This document shows positions 57,318-64,000 of a DNA stretch of 64,000 nucleotides, piece after piece; position 1 is the first letter of the stretch; each line of letters opens with the position of its first letter. The translations under genes and the position numbers were made by a program. The notes under the pieces are model-generated. The model was not told the origin of the DNA, ran no database searches, and saw only the letters and a program-made list of their open reading frames with translations. Source of the DNA: Rhodocyclaceae bacterium (GTDB lineage Bacteria > Pseudomonadota > Gammaproteobacteria > Burkholderiales > Rhodocyclaceae); NCBI GenBank assembly GCA_030824115.1, contig JAVBYI010000004.1, positions 366,852 to 430,851 on the forward strand. Reading direction: 5' to 3'.

Positions 57318-57953
57318 GTGCGGATTCTGGTAATCGAAGACCATGCGCTGGTGCGCGAAGGCCTCATGCTGGCATTGCAATCTTTGGAAACAGCTGATGA
57401 TCCCGCCGAAGTGCTGGGTGCCAAAGATGCCGAAGAGGCCAGCCAACAGCTCGAACGTGACGATAACTTCGATTTGATGGTGCTTGACCTGATGCTGCCG
57501 GGCACGAGTGGCATGGCCTTTCTCGGTGTGGTACGCAAACGTCATCCACACATTCCCGTGGTGATCCTTTCGGCCATGGACGATATCGATACGGTAACCA
57601 AGGCGACTCGCTCAGGCGCTGCCGGTTTTGTTTCGAAAGCCAGTCCGACAGCGATTCTGCTCGGTGCTTTACGCGATGTGCTGGCAGGGGATGTCTGGGT
57701 CCCGCCCGAATATCGTGAACTGACCGGCAAGCGTAAACGGCCGCGTACGGTGGCTGAGCGGTATGGCCTGACCAAAAGTCAGGCGCGTGTTCTGGAGCTG
57801 CTGGCCGAGGGTAAAACCAACCGTGAAATCGGGGAGTTACTCGATGTCACCGAGGGAACGGTAAAAATTCACGTCTCTGCGATTTTCAAGGCACTCGGCG
57901 TCACCAACCGTTCGCAGGCCCTGCTGATCGCACAGGGCAAAAAAGCCGCCTGA
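57318..57953 (+). CDS. NarL/FixJ-type response regulator
   Basis: 211 aa with GTG start 57318, supported by GGGGAGG upstream. Receiver domain (~1-120): VIEDHALVREGL, phospho-acceptor Asp in LMVLDLMLPG and the Lys in GFVSKASP. LuxR-type HTH (~145-205): LTKSQARVLELLAEGKTNREIGELL, VTEGTVKIHVSAIFKAL. No partner histidine kinase is adjacent. It converges on the ParA-like gene with a 6-bp gap. Confidence 0.92.
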   Translation: MRILVIEDHALVREGLMLALQSLETADDPAEVLGAKDAEEASQQLERDDNFDLMVLDLMLPGTSGMAFLGVVRKRHPHIPVVILSAMDDIDTVTKATRSGAAGFVSKASPTAILLGALRDVLAGDVWVPPEYRELTGKRKRPRTVAERYGLTKSQARVLELLAEGKTNREIGELLDVTEGTVKIHVSAIFKALGVTNRSQALLIAQGKKAA

Positions 57954-57959
57954 TTATTT

Positions 57960-58646
57960 TCAGGCAGCCATTGCCGCCGCCGGTGCCATGCTGGCGTTGG
58001 CCGCACGCACGCCAAGCGCCGGTAACGGCGTATCGCGCTCAATCGGTAATTGCAGCAGGTCGATCACCTGATGGGCGACGGCGCGGCTGGCATTCGTCAG
58101 CGGCGTCGGCAGGCTGCCGGGGAAAGATCGCTGTAGCAGCAGCTTGCTGGCCGAGAGGCTGAACACCGGATCGAGAATACGATCACGGTAAGGCCCCAGC
58201 AGTTCCGCCACCGCCTTTTCCGCCGCTTCGCGTTGCCAGGCATTGGTGGGCCATTGGGTCGGGACGGCATAAGCGCGCGGGAACATTTCGAGATCGCGGA
58301 TCACCGTGCGAATGTCTTCGTGCGAATCGCGAAAAGGCAGTAGCACGAGGTCCGCGATGCCATACAGCCGACGATCCATCTCGGTGCGGTTGCCACCCCC
58401 ATCGATGACGCCCAGCCAGGATTTCAATGAGCGAATCTTGTCGACCACCTTGGTCAGCGCCTCGCGTGAACGGGCATCGGCAATCAGGTAGCGCCGGTCA
58501 GCTGGATCGAGGGGCTCGCGATGGGTGTCGGTGAGCACGCAGACCGAGCGCTGGCCGAGCAGGCCCATGCCTTGACACAGCATGTGGGAAAGCGTGGTCT
58601 TGCCCGTACCGCCTTTGTTGCCGATTACACAGATGATGTCTGCCAT
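57960..58646 (-). CDS. ParA/MinD-like P-loop ATPase
   Basis: 228 aa. Deviant Walker A NKGGTGKTT with the signature Lys, and a switch-like VIDGGGN in place of the usual DxPG. GGAGG lies 4 bases before ATG 58646. No ParB partner or parS is adjacent, so it is an orphan. Given phaM nearby, a role in positioning granules or another cargo is possible but unproven. A 6-bp-stem hairpin (58657-58675) lies between this gene and the methyltransferase. Confidence 0.85.
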   Translation of the reverse strand: MADIICVIGNKGGTGKTTLSHMLCQGMGLLGQRSVCVLTDTHREPLDPADRRYLIADARSREALTKVVDKIRSLKSWLGVIDGGGNRTEMDRRLYGIADLVLLPFRDSHEDIRTVIRDLEMFPRAYAVPTQWPTNAWQREAAEKAVAELLGPYRDRILDPVFSLSASKLLLQRSFPGSLPTPLTNASRAVAHQVIDLLQLPIERDTPLPALGVRAANASMAPAAAMAA

Positions 58647-58685
58647 TTCGCCTCCGGCACACCCAGATAGTGTGCGCAGGGGGGA

Positions 58686-59561
58686 TTATTCTTGATCCGG
58701 GCCGGGGGGGATGCCCGGAAATGCAGTGAAATCGCTCGTTTTATTGGGGCGGTAACAATGCAGACGTGTTCTGCGGTGGTCGCTGACACGTACCTCCTGA
58801 AATGCGGACGCGCCCGGTACTTCGAAGCTGTTGCTCACCAACAAGGCGCCGGGGGTCATTTCGGCACGGGCTTTTTCCCACAGGCGTGGCATCGGGGCAG
58901 GGGAAAGGAAGGCATAAACGAAGTTGTAGCCGGCTAAGGATTCCAGCCAGAAGTCACCCCGACGAATTGTCACGTTCGGCAGGCTCAGCGTGCGCAGGCG
59001 GGCGATCAGCCATGGCAAGGGCGCGTGTTCGATGCCGACGAAATGACAGTCGGGTCGGGCGCGGGCCAGTCTGCTTAATAGACTGCCGGTACCGCAACCG
59101 AGGTCGATGATGTGATCAGGCGCTGTGGGCAGCATGTCGAGCAGCGCCCGGCTGGTGGCGCGGTTGCTCAGATAAAGCGGTACCCGGCTTTGGTCGGTGC
59201 GCCAGAAGATGGCCAGTAGCAACAGGAAGCCAGCGAGATACCAGCCCGACGCCAATTGCAGGCTCTGTACGATAACCGCCAGTGGCGCGAAGCCGAGGTG
59301 AATCAGCAGCCACCAATATGGCGCATTCTGTCGAGACGAGATAATTGCGGCAATGCCGCCTTGCAGCATCGCCAACACGATCAGGATGCCCGCAATCTCT
59401 ACGCGTGCGACGCGCACGAGGATCAGCGCGATGAGCAACACAGCAAAAAAGCCGCCCAGTTGGGCGAAGAGTGCGTGGCGCAGTGCATGCACCCGGGCGG
59501 CGGGTTGCGTCGTCCGAGGCTTTTGCTTGCCGTCTGGCCAGCGCCGACTTTTTCCGACCAT
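58686..59561 (-). CDS. membrane-anchored class I SAM methyltransferase
   Basis: 291 aa as drawn. Three or four N-terminal helices (~35-125) precede a Rossmann methyltransferase domain with motif I IIDLGCGTGSLLS, CHFVGIEHAPLP and GDFWLESLAGYNFVYAF. The substrate is unknown. The first codons (MVGKSRRWPDGKQ) are mostly repeat sequence, read in a third frame, and no Shine-Dalgarno precedes the ATG; a GTG near 59494 (VHALRHALFAQ) may be the real start. An IS1-family element is inserted 30 bp upstream and probably removed or altered its promoter. Confidence 0.8.
   Translation of the reverse strand: MVGKSRRWPDGKQKPRTTQPAARVHALRHALFAQLGGFFAVLLIALILVRVARVEIAGILIVLAMLQGGIAAIISSRQNAPYWWLLIHLGFAPLAVIVQSLQLASGWYLAGFLLLLAIFWRTDQSRVPLYLSNRATSRALLDMLPTAPDHIIDLGCGTGSLLSRLARARPDCHFVGIEHAPLPWLIARLRTLSLPNVTIRRGDFWLESLAGYNFVYAFLSPAPMPRLWEKARAEMTPGALLVSNSFEVPGASAFQEVRVSDHRRTRLHCYRPNKTSDFTAFPGIPPGPDQE
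59528..59552 (-). repeat. interspersed 25-bp repeat, copy 15 (start of methyltransferase gene, sense)
   Basis: On the minus strand: AAAA, core GTCGGCGCTGG, CCA, GACGGCA; read as K-S-R-R-W-P-D-G-K, a different frame from the other copies. Confidence 0.95.
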
Positions 59562-59583
59562 ATTTATTGTGCGATGCGAGGTA

Positions 59584-59591
59584 AAATTTTT
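59584..59591. repeat. target-site duplication, left copy
   Basis: AAATTTTT directly outside the left end of the IS1-family element, identical to 63392-63399. IS1-family elements make 8-9 bp duplications and favour AT-rich targets. Confidence 0.85.
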
Positions 59592-59614
59592 GGTAGTGGT
59601 TCAGTTTGACTTCG
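59592..59614 (+). repeat. left terminal inverted repeat of IS1-family element
   Basis: GGTAGTGGTTCAGTTTGACT and onward; 20 of 23 positions match the right end read inwards. IS1 itself begins GGTGATG, a similar tip. Confidence 0.85.
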
Positions 59615-59666
59615 GCCTTGTTACACATCGCTAGCACGGGGTTTTACCCTGTGATAGGCTTGGCGC

Positions 59667-59858
59667 ATGACCAAGAGAACAAACTCGCACAAGGACTTTA
59701 CTCAGGTGGCCTTTGGCGTCGTCCAACAGGCTACCGGAGAGGCGTTGCCGCAGTCAGACAGCACTCCTGACAAAAGCGGGCTTGTGATGCCAAACCGGGG
59801 GACGCCTGCAGTAAAACCAAAGAAGGCTAGGCGGCCCGCAGGTTCGCGGGATTTTTGA
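59667..59858 (+). CDS. small hypothetical passenger protein
   Basis: 63 aa, ATG 59667, 75 bp inside the left end. The N-terminus MTKRTNSHKDFTQVAFGVV resembles, from memory, a widespread small basic protein found near mobile DNA; the usual Gly/Lys-rich C-terminus seems lost, so this may be a truncated member. The C-terminus is basic (KPKKARRPAG). It overlaps the end of the convergent methyltransferase by 32 bp. Function unknown. Confidence 0.5.
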   Translation: MTKRTNSHKDFTQVAFGVVQQATGEALPQSDSTPDKSGLVMPNRGTPAVKPKKARRPAGSRDF

Positions 59859-60690
59859 CGTCGGGGATTTTAAGTCCCTTGCTGAAGAACATCACTTCGG
59901 CACCCTTGTACCTATCCTGAGCGCTGTAATTGATCCCATACTCGATTGTTGGGCAGCCCTTGTACATTTTTACGATCTCAGGCGCGTGGTCGTAGGAAAC
60001 GATCCAGGGAAGTTTGATTTCCTTCTTAACGAGCTTCGCTATCGCAACATGATCGTCGTGCAGGTAGTGATTCTCGTATAGCCCTTGACCTTTGACATAG
60101 TAAGGAGGGTCAAGGTATGTCAATGTCTTTTCTGGAAGTGTTGGCAGGACATCGCGAATTAAATCAGCAGCGTCGAGATTGTAGAGACGAATTCGCGAAC
60201 GATACATTGCGATTTTCTCGATCCGGCCGATTAGATCATCCTTATTGAAGCGGGCGTCCAGCTTCCAATTGCCGTCCTGATTTTTCCCGCCAATGACTCC
60301 GCCCCAAATGATGCCTGATCGATTGGTGCGGTTTAGAAAGAAAGTGGAGAAGGCAATTTCAAGTGGTGTGTGGTTTGCTGGGTCTGTCAGAATGGCTTTC
60401 TGTCTGTGCCATTCAGTCATTGTCACACGCACATCTCTAATTTCTCTACACAACCCTTCTGGATCATCTAGCACAGTGCGCCAGAAGGCATGTACAGACG
60501 AATTAAGGTCATTCAGATGTATGCAGGAAGCATAGCTGTGAAGCAGTAGATTTAGAGCGATTCCAGCGCCGCCGGCATATGGTTCGACATAATGACCATC
60601 GAGTAAGTCATTTTCTTCGAAGGCCAGCTTGATGAAGTCTGTCAGCTTCCCTTTTCCACCTGGATACCGCAGTGGTGTATTGAATCGCAT
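59827..60690 (-). CDS. D12-class (Dam-like) DNA adenine N6-methyltransferase
   Basis: 287 aa from ATG 60690, which has GGAG six bases upstream; starts at 60702, 60708 or 60732 are possible. Motif X/I: FNTPLRYPGGKGKL (residues 3-16) and VEPYAGGAGIALN. Motif IV DPPY at ~194-197 (TYLDPPYY). The D12 class includes Dam, which methylates A in GATC, but the recognition site cannot be read from sequence. It is last of three minus-strand cargo genes in the IS1-family element. No partner restriction gene is visible, so it is an orphan or protects the element. Confidence 0.88.
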   Translation of the reverse strand: MRFNTPLRYPGGKGKLTDFIKLAFEENDLLDGHYVEPYAGGAGIALNLLLHSYASCIHLNDLNSSVHAFWRTVLDDPEGLCREIRDVRVTMTEWHRQKAILTDPANHTPLEIAFSTFFLNRTNRSGIIWGGVIGGKNQDGNWKLDARFNKDDLIGRIEKIAMYRSRIRLYNLDAADLIRDVLPTLPEKTLTYLDPPYYVKGQGLYENHYLHDDHVAIAKLVKKEIKLPWIVSYDHAPEIVKMYKGCPTIEYGINYSAQDRYKGAEVMFFSKGLKIPDVKNPANLRAA

Positions 60691-60750
60691 TGGCCGCTCC
60701 ATTGTCATTTTGGTGACAATGGTAGCGATCAAAATTGATTCTGGCCAGCA

Positions 60751-62133
60751 CTATTTTGTCTTGACCCAAATACGTTCGATAAAGAGTTGCACATTCGCCC
60801 AAGTCAGTTTGAGTTGAAGAGGGTCGGGGTTCATCCAGCGGCTATGTACATACGCATTTAATGTATCTGGCGCTAGCAGTGAATTGTTGTCGGCAATCGC
60901 CATGTATATCGGTTTCAGTTCTTTTTCCGATAGCAGGCCGGATGTCTTGATGTGCTTAACAATCCGGTCAAGCCGTACAGACAGTCTATCCACCGGCTTC
61001 CCGTCCTTATCCGTAGGCAGACTAACGTTGTGGGTCTGAATGTAGTGCTCAAGGGTTAGCTCAAAAAATACGCGGAGCAACACGGAGACAGCATGCCGGT
61101 AGGTGGTGACATCGAGCCTCTTTAGTTCGATGAATATGTCATTGATCTTCCCGCTCGGCAATTCGAGCTTGAATTTCTTGGGGATCAGGTTCGGTTGATC
61201 CTCTGTGGATACAGTACCTTTAGTGCCAACTGGTTTTACTGCCGGCTTAGACGTGCTGCTGACACTCTTCGGCGTCCCCGTAACTGACCATTCTTTGGCG
61301 GCCTTTTTCCTCTTTGGATGATCGATCATGAAGGATGCAACAAATTTTGCCCGATCACCATCCTTGTCTATCTGGCGTTCGGTAAATTTCTCACCATTCC
61401 GGCGGCCCGTCGCGATAGTAGATACGAGGTCAGTAAGAACAAGCTTCAGCCATTCTTTATCAGACTCAGCAATAACTTTCCCGTCGCGGATCGAGAAACC
61501 GGCGGCTTCCTGCATTTCCCGTGTTGTCACCAAGCGCTCAAGGGTTGTGATACTGAATTTCGCCCCTTCCAGATGATGGCGAACATCCATATCGAGGGCA
61601 TCGTTTGTTAGCACGAAATTGACAACATCCAATTCGGGACACGGAATACCTTGCTCGACATCGGCCCGCGCTTTCGCCATTGCGGACCAATGATCAGTAC
61701 CCGCCCCATCAAGACCATTGGCATGCTTCCTGTTGATCCAAACGAGGGCTGCTTGCTTGTTTGGCGCAATCACGCAGTCCAGCACTTTGGGGATAGCATC
61801 GGAATAATTCTTGTTGAGCTTTACGAATGCCTTGTGAACCGGGGTGTCTTTTGCAAGCTCAGGCTCAAGCATCAGGTTAATTGCCGTCAGTCGGCGATTG
61901 CCCTCAACAACGATGAAATTCTGCTGCCCGTCTTCCGCATCAATCACCATAGGAAGATCAAACGGATTCAGTCCGTTCTTGATGATGTCTTCTGCCAACT
62001 TGACCAGCTTCCGCCCCTGCTCGGCAATGATTGCTTCGCGCGTCGATTTCTGACTTGTTTGCTTGATGATTCGATAGTTGCTTAGGTCCAACAATAAATT
62101 GCCAACGCTGATCCCCTGCTTGATGAACATCAT
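60751..62133 (-). CDS. ParB/Srx N-domain protein of unknown function
   Basis: 460 aa. The N-terminal ~110 residues are ParB/Srx-like, with FIVVEGNRRLTAI at ~73-85 in place of the ParB GERR motif. The middle is variable, with a low-complexity Lys/Ser/Pro stretch (~290-320). The C-terminal helical part (~340-460) has LLRVFFELTLEHYIQ and LAPDTLNAYVHSRWMNP; I do not recognise it. It is not an obvious chromosome-segregation ParB because no HTH is visible. It starts 6 bp after the DUF6471 stop and 60 bp before the methyltransferase, so it is part of one cargo operon. Confidence 0.75.
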   Translation of the reverse strand: MMFIKQGISVGNLLLDLSNYRIIKQTSQKSTREAIIAEQGRKLVKLAEDIIKNGLNPFDLPMVIDAEDGQQNFIVVEGNRRLTAINLMLEPELAKDTPVHKAFVKLNKNYSDAIPKVLDCVIAPNKQAALVWINRKHANGLDGAGTDHWSAMAKARADVEQGIPCPELDVVNFVLTNDALDMDVRHHLEGAKFSITTLERLVTTREMQEAAGFSIRDGKVIAESDKEWLKLVLTDLVSTIATGRRNGEKFTERQIDKDGDRAKFVASFMIDHPKRKKAAKEWSVTGTPKSVSSTSKPAVKPVGTKGTVSTEDQPNLIPKKFKLELPSGKINDIFIELKRLDVTTYRHAVSVLLRVFFELTLEHYIQTHNVSLPTDKDGKPVDRLSVRLDRIVKHIKTSGLLSEKELKPIYMAIADNNSLLAPDTLNAYVHSRWMNPDPLQLKLTWANVQLFIERIWVKTK

Positions 62134-62139
62134 GCCGTC

Positions 62140-62373
62140 CTATATGTGGATTTCATGCCTTCCAATCGCCTTCATGCACTGCAAGAAAAATGCAAAGCTG
62201 AAACTGCCGCGATTGATCTTGTTTGCGACTCCCTTATAGCTTTCTTCAATGCCAATGGCTTTAAGCTTCTGGCATAGGCCATCATATCCTATGCCAGCCC
62301 GAGCGAGTTCGGCTTTCAGGAAGTTGGCTGCATCTTCGTGCCAGGGCGCAGGGTCGGTGGATTCCTTATTCAT
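62140..62373 (-). CDS. DUF6471-type small HTH-like protein
   Basis: 77 aa, ATG 62373 with AAGGAG eight bases upstream. NFLKAELARAGIGYDGLCQ, GVANKINRGSFSFAFFLQCM and KAIG match the DUF6471 pattern from memory, a short helical, XRE-like fold. Being first in the cargo operon and divergent from the transposase, it is a good candidate repressor of the shared promoter region (inference). Confidence 0.7.
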   Translation of the reverse strand: MNKESTDPAPWHEDAANFLKAELARAGIGYDGLCQKLKAIGIEESYKGVANKINRGSFSFAFFLQCMKAIGRHEIHI

Positions 62374-62519
62374 TTCACATGCTCCTTTGGTGATTTAACT
62401 GTGGAGCTAATCATAACAGCAGAATGCGGAAATATCCACACTAAAGGGGATATTTCATCGAAAATGGCTTGCAATATCCATATTATCGGTTATAATTCCC
62501 CACATATAGGGAATATGCC
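62374..62519. promoter_or_regulatory. divergent cargo/transposase promoter with two inverted repeats
   Basis: A transposase promoter is visible: TTGCAA (62469-62474), a 16-bp spacer, TATAAT (62491-62496). Inverted repeat ATTCCC/GGGAAT (62495-62514) overlaps the -10/+1, and AAATATCC/GGATATTT (62430-62455) lies upstream; related AATATCC words recur at 62473. These look like operators for a repressor. Confidence 0.6.
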
Positions 62520-63362
62520 ATGAATAGACTAAAGACCAAAGATCGCGCCCGTATCCTTTCCGTCCTCTGCGAAGGCATGGGGGTTAATGCGACTTGCCGG
62601 ATTACCGGCGCGTCGAAGAACACTGTTCTAAAGCTGCTGGCAGACGTTGGCGAGGCGTGTGCTCTCTATCAAGATCGCGTCATGACCGGCCTTGCGCTCA
62701 AGCGGATCGAGTGTGATGAAATCTGGTCATTCGTAGGGATGAAGCAAAAGAACGTACCCGTCGAATTGGCCGGCGTCTTCGGCTTGGGCGACATCTACAC
62801 TTGGACGGCCATCGATGCCGATACCAAGCTTGTGCCGTGCTGGCACGTCGGAACTCGCGGTATCGACTCGGCGCGGTGCTTTATATCCGACTTGGCATCA
62901 CGCCTTGATGGTCGCGTGCAACTCACCACGGATGGACACAAGGCTTACTTGAATGCCGTTGAAGAAGCCTTTGGACAGGACATCGACTTTGCTCAGCTTG
63001 TGAAGCTCTACGGCAACGAGGGCCAAACCGCGCAGGATGCGCGGCGCTACAGCCCGGCGCAATGCACTGGCGCGGAGAAGAAGCGGATTACCGGTAACCC
63101 GGACATGGAGAACGTATCGACCAGCTACGTCGAGCGGCAGAACCTAACCATGCGCATGCACATGCGGCGCTTTACTCGGCTGACTAATGCTTTCTCGAAG
63201 AAGCTGGAGAACCACATGCACGCCATTAGCCTTTATTTCATGTTCTACAACTTCTGCAAGATTCACAAAACGCTACGGGTTACGCCGGCTATGGAAGCTG
63301 GGATTGCCGATCACGTCTGGGACTTGGAAGAAGTCGTCATGATGGCCGATACGAATGTGTAA
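62520..63362 (+). CDS. IS1-family transposase
   Basis: 280 aa in one frame, without the programmed frameshift of classic IS1. An N-terminal HTH (~10-45: GMGVNATCRITGASKNTVLKLL) is followed by the DDE catalytic domain: D66 in IECDEIWSF, D138 in LTTDGHKAY and E205 in YVERQNL, plus KIHKTLRVTPAMEAG near the end. The triad is intact, so the element may be active. Its stop lies 29 bp from the right end. Confidence 0.92.
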   Translation: MNRLKTKDRARILSVLCEGMGVNATCRITGASKNTVLKLLADVGEACALYQDRVMTGLALKRIECDEIWSFVGMKQKNVPVELAGVFGLGDIYTWTAIDADTKLVPCWHVGTRGIDSARCFISDLASRLDGRVQLTTDGHKAYLNAVEEAFGQDIDFAQLVKLYGNEGQTAQDARRYSPAQCTGAEKKRITGNPDMENVSTSYVERQNLTMRMHMRRFTRLTNAFSKKLENHMHAISLYFMFYNFCKIHKTLRVTPAMEAGIADHVWDLEEVVMMADTNV

Positions 63363-63368
63363 CAGCCA

Positions 63369-63391
63369 CCAATTCAAAATGAACCACTACC
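63369..63391 (-). repeat. right terminal inverted repeat of IS1-family element
   Basis: Read inwards on the minus strand it starts GGTAGTGGTTCATTTTGA, matching the left end. Confidence 0.85.
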
Positions 63392-63399
63392 AAATTTTT
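63392..63399. repeat. target-site duplication, right copy
   Basis: AAATTTTT, identical to 59584-59591. Confidence 0.85.
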
Positions 63400-63406
63400 T
63401 ATTGCA

Positions 63407-63436
63407 TTGACAATAGCACGATTATTCGGGCATAAT
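63407..63436 (+). promoter_or_regulatory. tRNA-Tyr operon promoter
   Basis: TTGACA (63407-63412), 18-bp spacer, CATAAT (63431-63436). It lies 14 bp before the tRNA-Tyr gene and only 7 bp after the IS1 target duplication, so the insertion left the -35 intact. Confidence 0.75.
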
Positions 63437-63449
63437 TGGCGGTTTCGCT

Positions 63450-63536
<87 letters not shown>

Positions 63537-63622
63537 AATACCGCGAAGTCGGTTGTTCCGCTGTTTTTTGCGAAGTTTTGCGTGGATTATCGACTGTCGT
63601 TGTGGGTGTCGTTGAATCGAAA

Positions 63623-63698
63623 GCGGGTGTAGCTCAGTTGGTAGAGCACTTGCCTTCCAAGCAAGATGTCGCGAGTTCGAACCTCGTCGCCCGCTCCA
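63623..63698 (+). tRNA. tRNA-Gly (anticodon TCC)
   Basis: 76 nt including CCA. GCGGGTG pairs with CGCCCGC; anticodon TCC at 63656-63658; D-loop AGCTCAGTTGGTAGAG; T-loop GTTCGAACC. Confidence 0.97.
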
Positions 63699-63759
63699 GT
63701 GTGCGGTAGTTAGTAGCGAAGCGGTAATTATTGTTGGATATTGTTTTAAGTTATTTTTT

Positions 63760-63834
<75 letters not shown>

Positions 63835-63881
63835 TCACTTTTTTGCAGCACCAAACTTTCGACTTGTTGGGGTAACCGATC

Positions 63882-64000
63882 ATGGCAAAAGGCAAATTTG
63901 AGCGTACGAAGCCGCATGTGAATGTGGGGACGATTGGTCACGTGGACCATGGTAAGACGACGTTGACGGCGGCGATCACGACGATCCTGTCGGCGAAGTT
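63882..64000 (+). CDS. tuf: elongation factor Tu, N-terminal part (runs off window)
   Basis: The first ~39 residues ([20 protein letters not shown], then [13 protein letters not shown]) contain the EF-Tu G1 loop [10 protein letters not shown]-Tu delivers aminoacyl-tRNA to the ribosome. Location after tRNA-Tyr/Gly/Thr is the classical tufB arrangement, usually followed by tRNA-Trp, secE and nusG. Confidence 0.97.
   Translation, partial: MAKGKFERTKPHVNVGTIGHVDHGKTTLTAAITTILSAK

Larger units (their letters stand above)
59592..63391 (+). mobile_element. IS1-family mobile element with passenger genes (3.8 kb)
   Basis: The ends are inverted repeats starting GGTAGTGGTTCA (12 exact bases, about 20 of the first 23 identical), flanked by a perfect 8-bp duplication AAATTTTT. 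It holds one IS1-family transposase near the right end and, on the other strand, a DUF6471-type gene, a ParB-like gene and a D12 adenine methyltransferase gene, plus a small plus-strand ORF. A simple IS1 is ~0.8 kb and single-ORF relatives ~1 kb, so about 2.7 kb is cargo. The 25-bp host repeat is absent inside. It may be an IS1-type element with passengers or, less likely, a fusion of an IS with a neighbouring island that shares one end. Confidence 0.85.

Noticed and set aside
58704..58710. G7 run near the end of the methyltransferase gene as a phase-variable tract
   Set aside because: Too short to be a strong slippage site, and it lies in the last codons, so a shift would change little.

Overview
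The window reads as a chromosomal segment of a GC-rich betaproteobacterium, most likely of the Rhodocyclales type. This is inferred from the gene order mrcA-pilMNOPQ-aroKB-dgt-gltBD, an SAH riboswitch in front of ahcY, a PhaM-like granule protein, bacteriohemerythrin, several c-di-GMP proteins and the tRNA-Tyr/Gly/Thr-tuf cluster. No database search was possible, so the taxonomy is an inference.

Layout. 0-11.2 kb: end of a TonB-dependent receptor; the SAM-cycle genes ahcY-tlyA-metF behind an SAH riboswitch; a PAS-GGDEF-EAL-CZB protein with a bacteriohemerythrin; a SWIM-SNF2 helicase downstream of metK, whose leader is long and structured. 11.4-15.5 kb: two LpxL/HtrB-type acyltransferases, dapF, a DUF484 gene and xerC. 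15.5-20.5 kb: an HD-GYP phosphodiesterase, a SulP-STAS-cNMP transporter and rlmI. 20.7-25.4 kb: an NYN protein and a probable zinc operon (ZIP, DUF2796, ABC ATPase, ABC permease, DUF3299). 25.5-30.2 kb: hslV and hslU, separated by a PAS-GGDEF-EAL gene on the opposite strand. 30.2-34.3 kb: lysA, lptM, cyaY and mrcA. 34.6-42.5 kb: pilMNOPQ, aroK, aroB and dgt. 42.6-53.98 kb: gltBD, glmU, glmS and an EF-G-like GTPase. 54-59.6 kb: a U32 peptidase (RlhA-like), an AEC carrier, PhaM, a NarL-type regulator, a ParA-like ATPase and a membrane methyltransferase. 59.6-63.4 kb: a 3.8-kb IS1-family mobile element. 63.4-64 kb: three tRNAs and the start of tuf.

Two things stand out. First, a 25-bp repeat (A-rich start, invariant GTCGGCGCTGG, three variable bases, then usually GACGGCA) occurs 15 times in about 60 kb. 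It lies both between genes and inside conserved housekeeping genes, is read in several frames, usually points the same way as transcription, and at three genes shares bases with the stop codon. It resembles DNA-uptake or other genome-signature sequences, but I know of no description of this one. Second, the IS1-family element has matching terminal inverted repeats and a perfect 8-bp target duplication. It carries passenger genes: a D12 adenine methyltransferase, a ParB/Srx-like protein, a DUF6471-type small protein and one further small ORF.

Also notable are a run of ten G residues inside pilP, which could make type IV pili phase variable, and the repeat-free, AT-richer type IV pilus operon.
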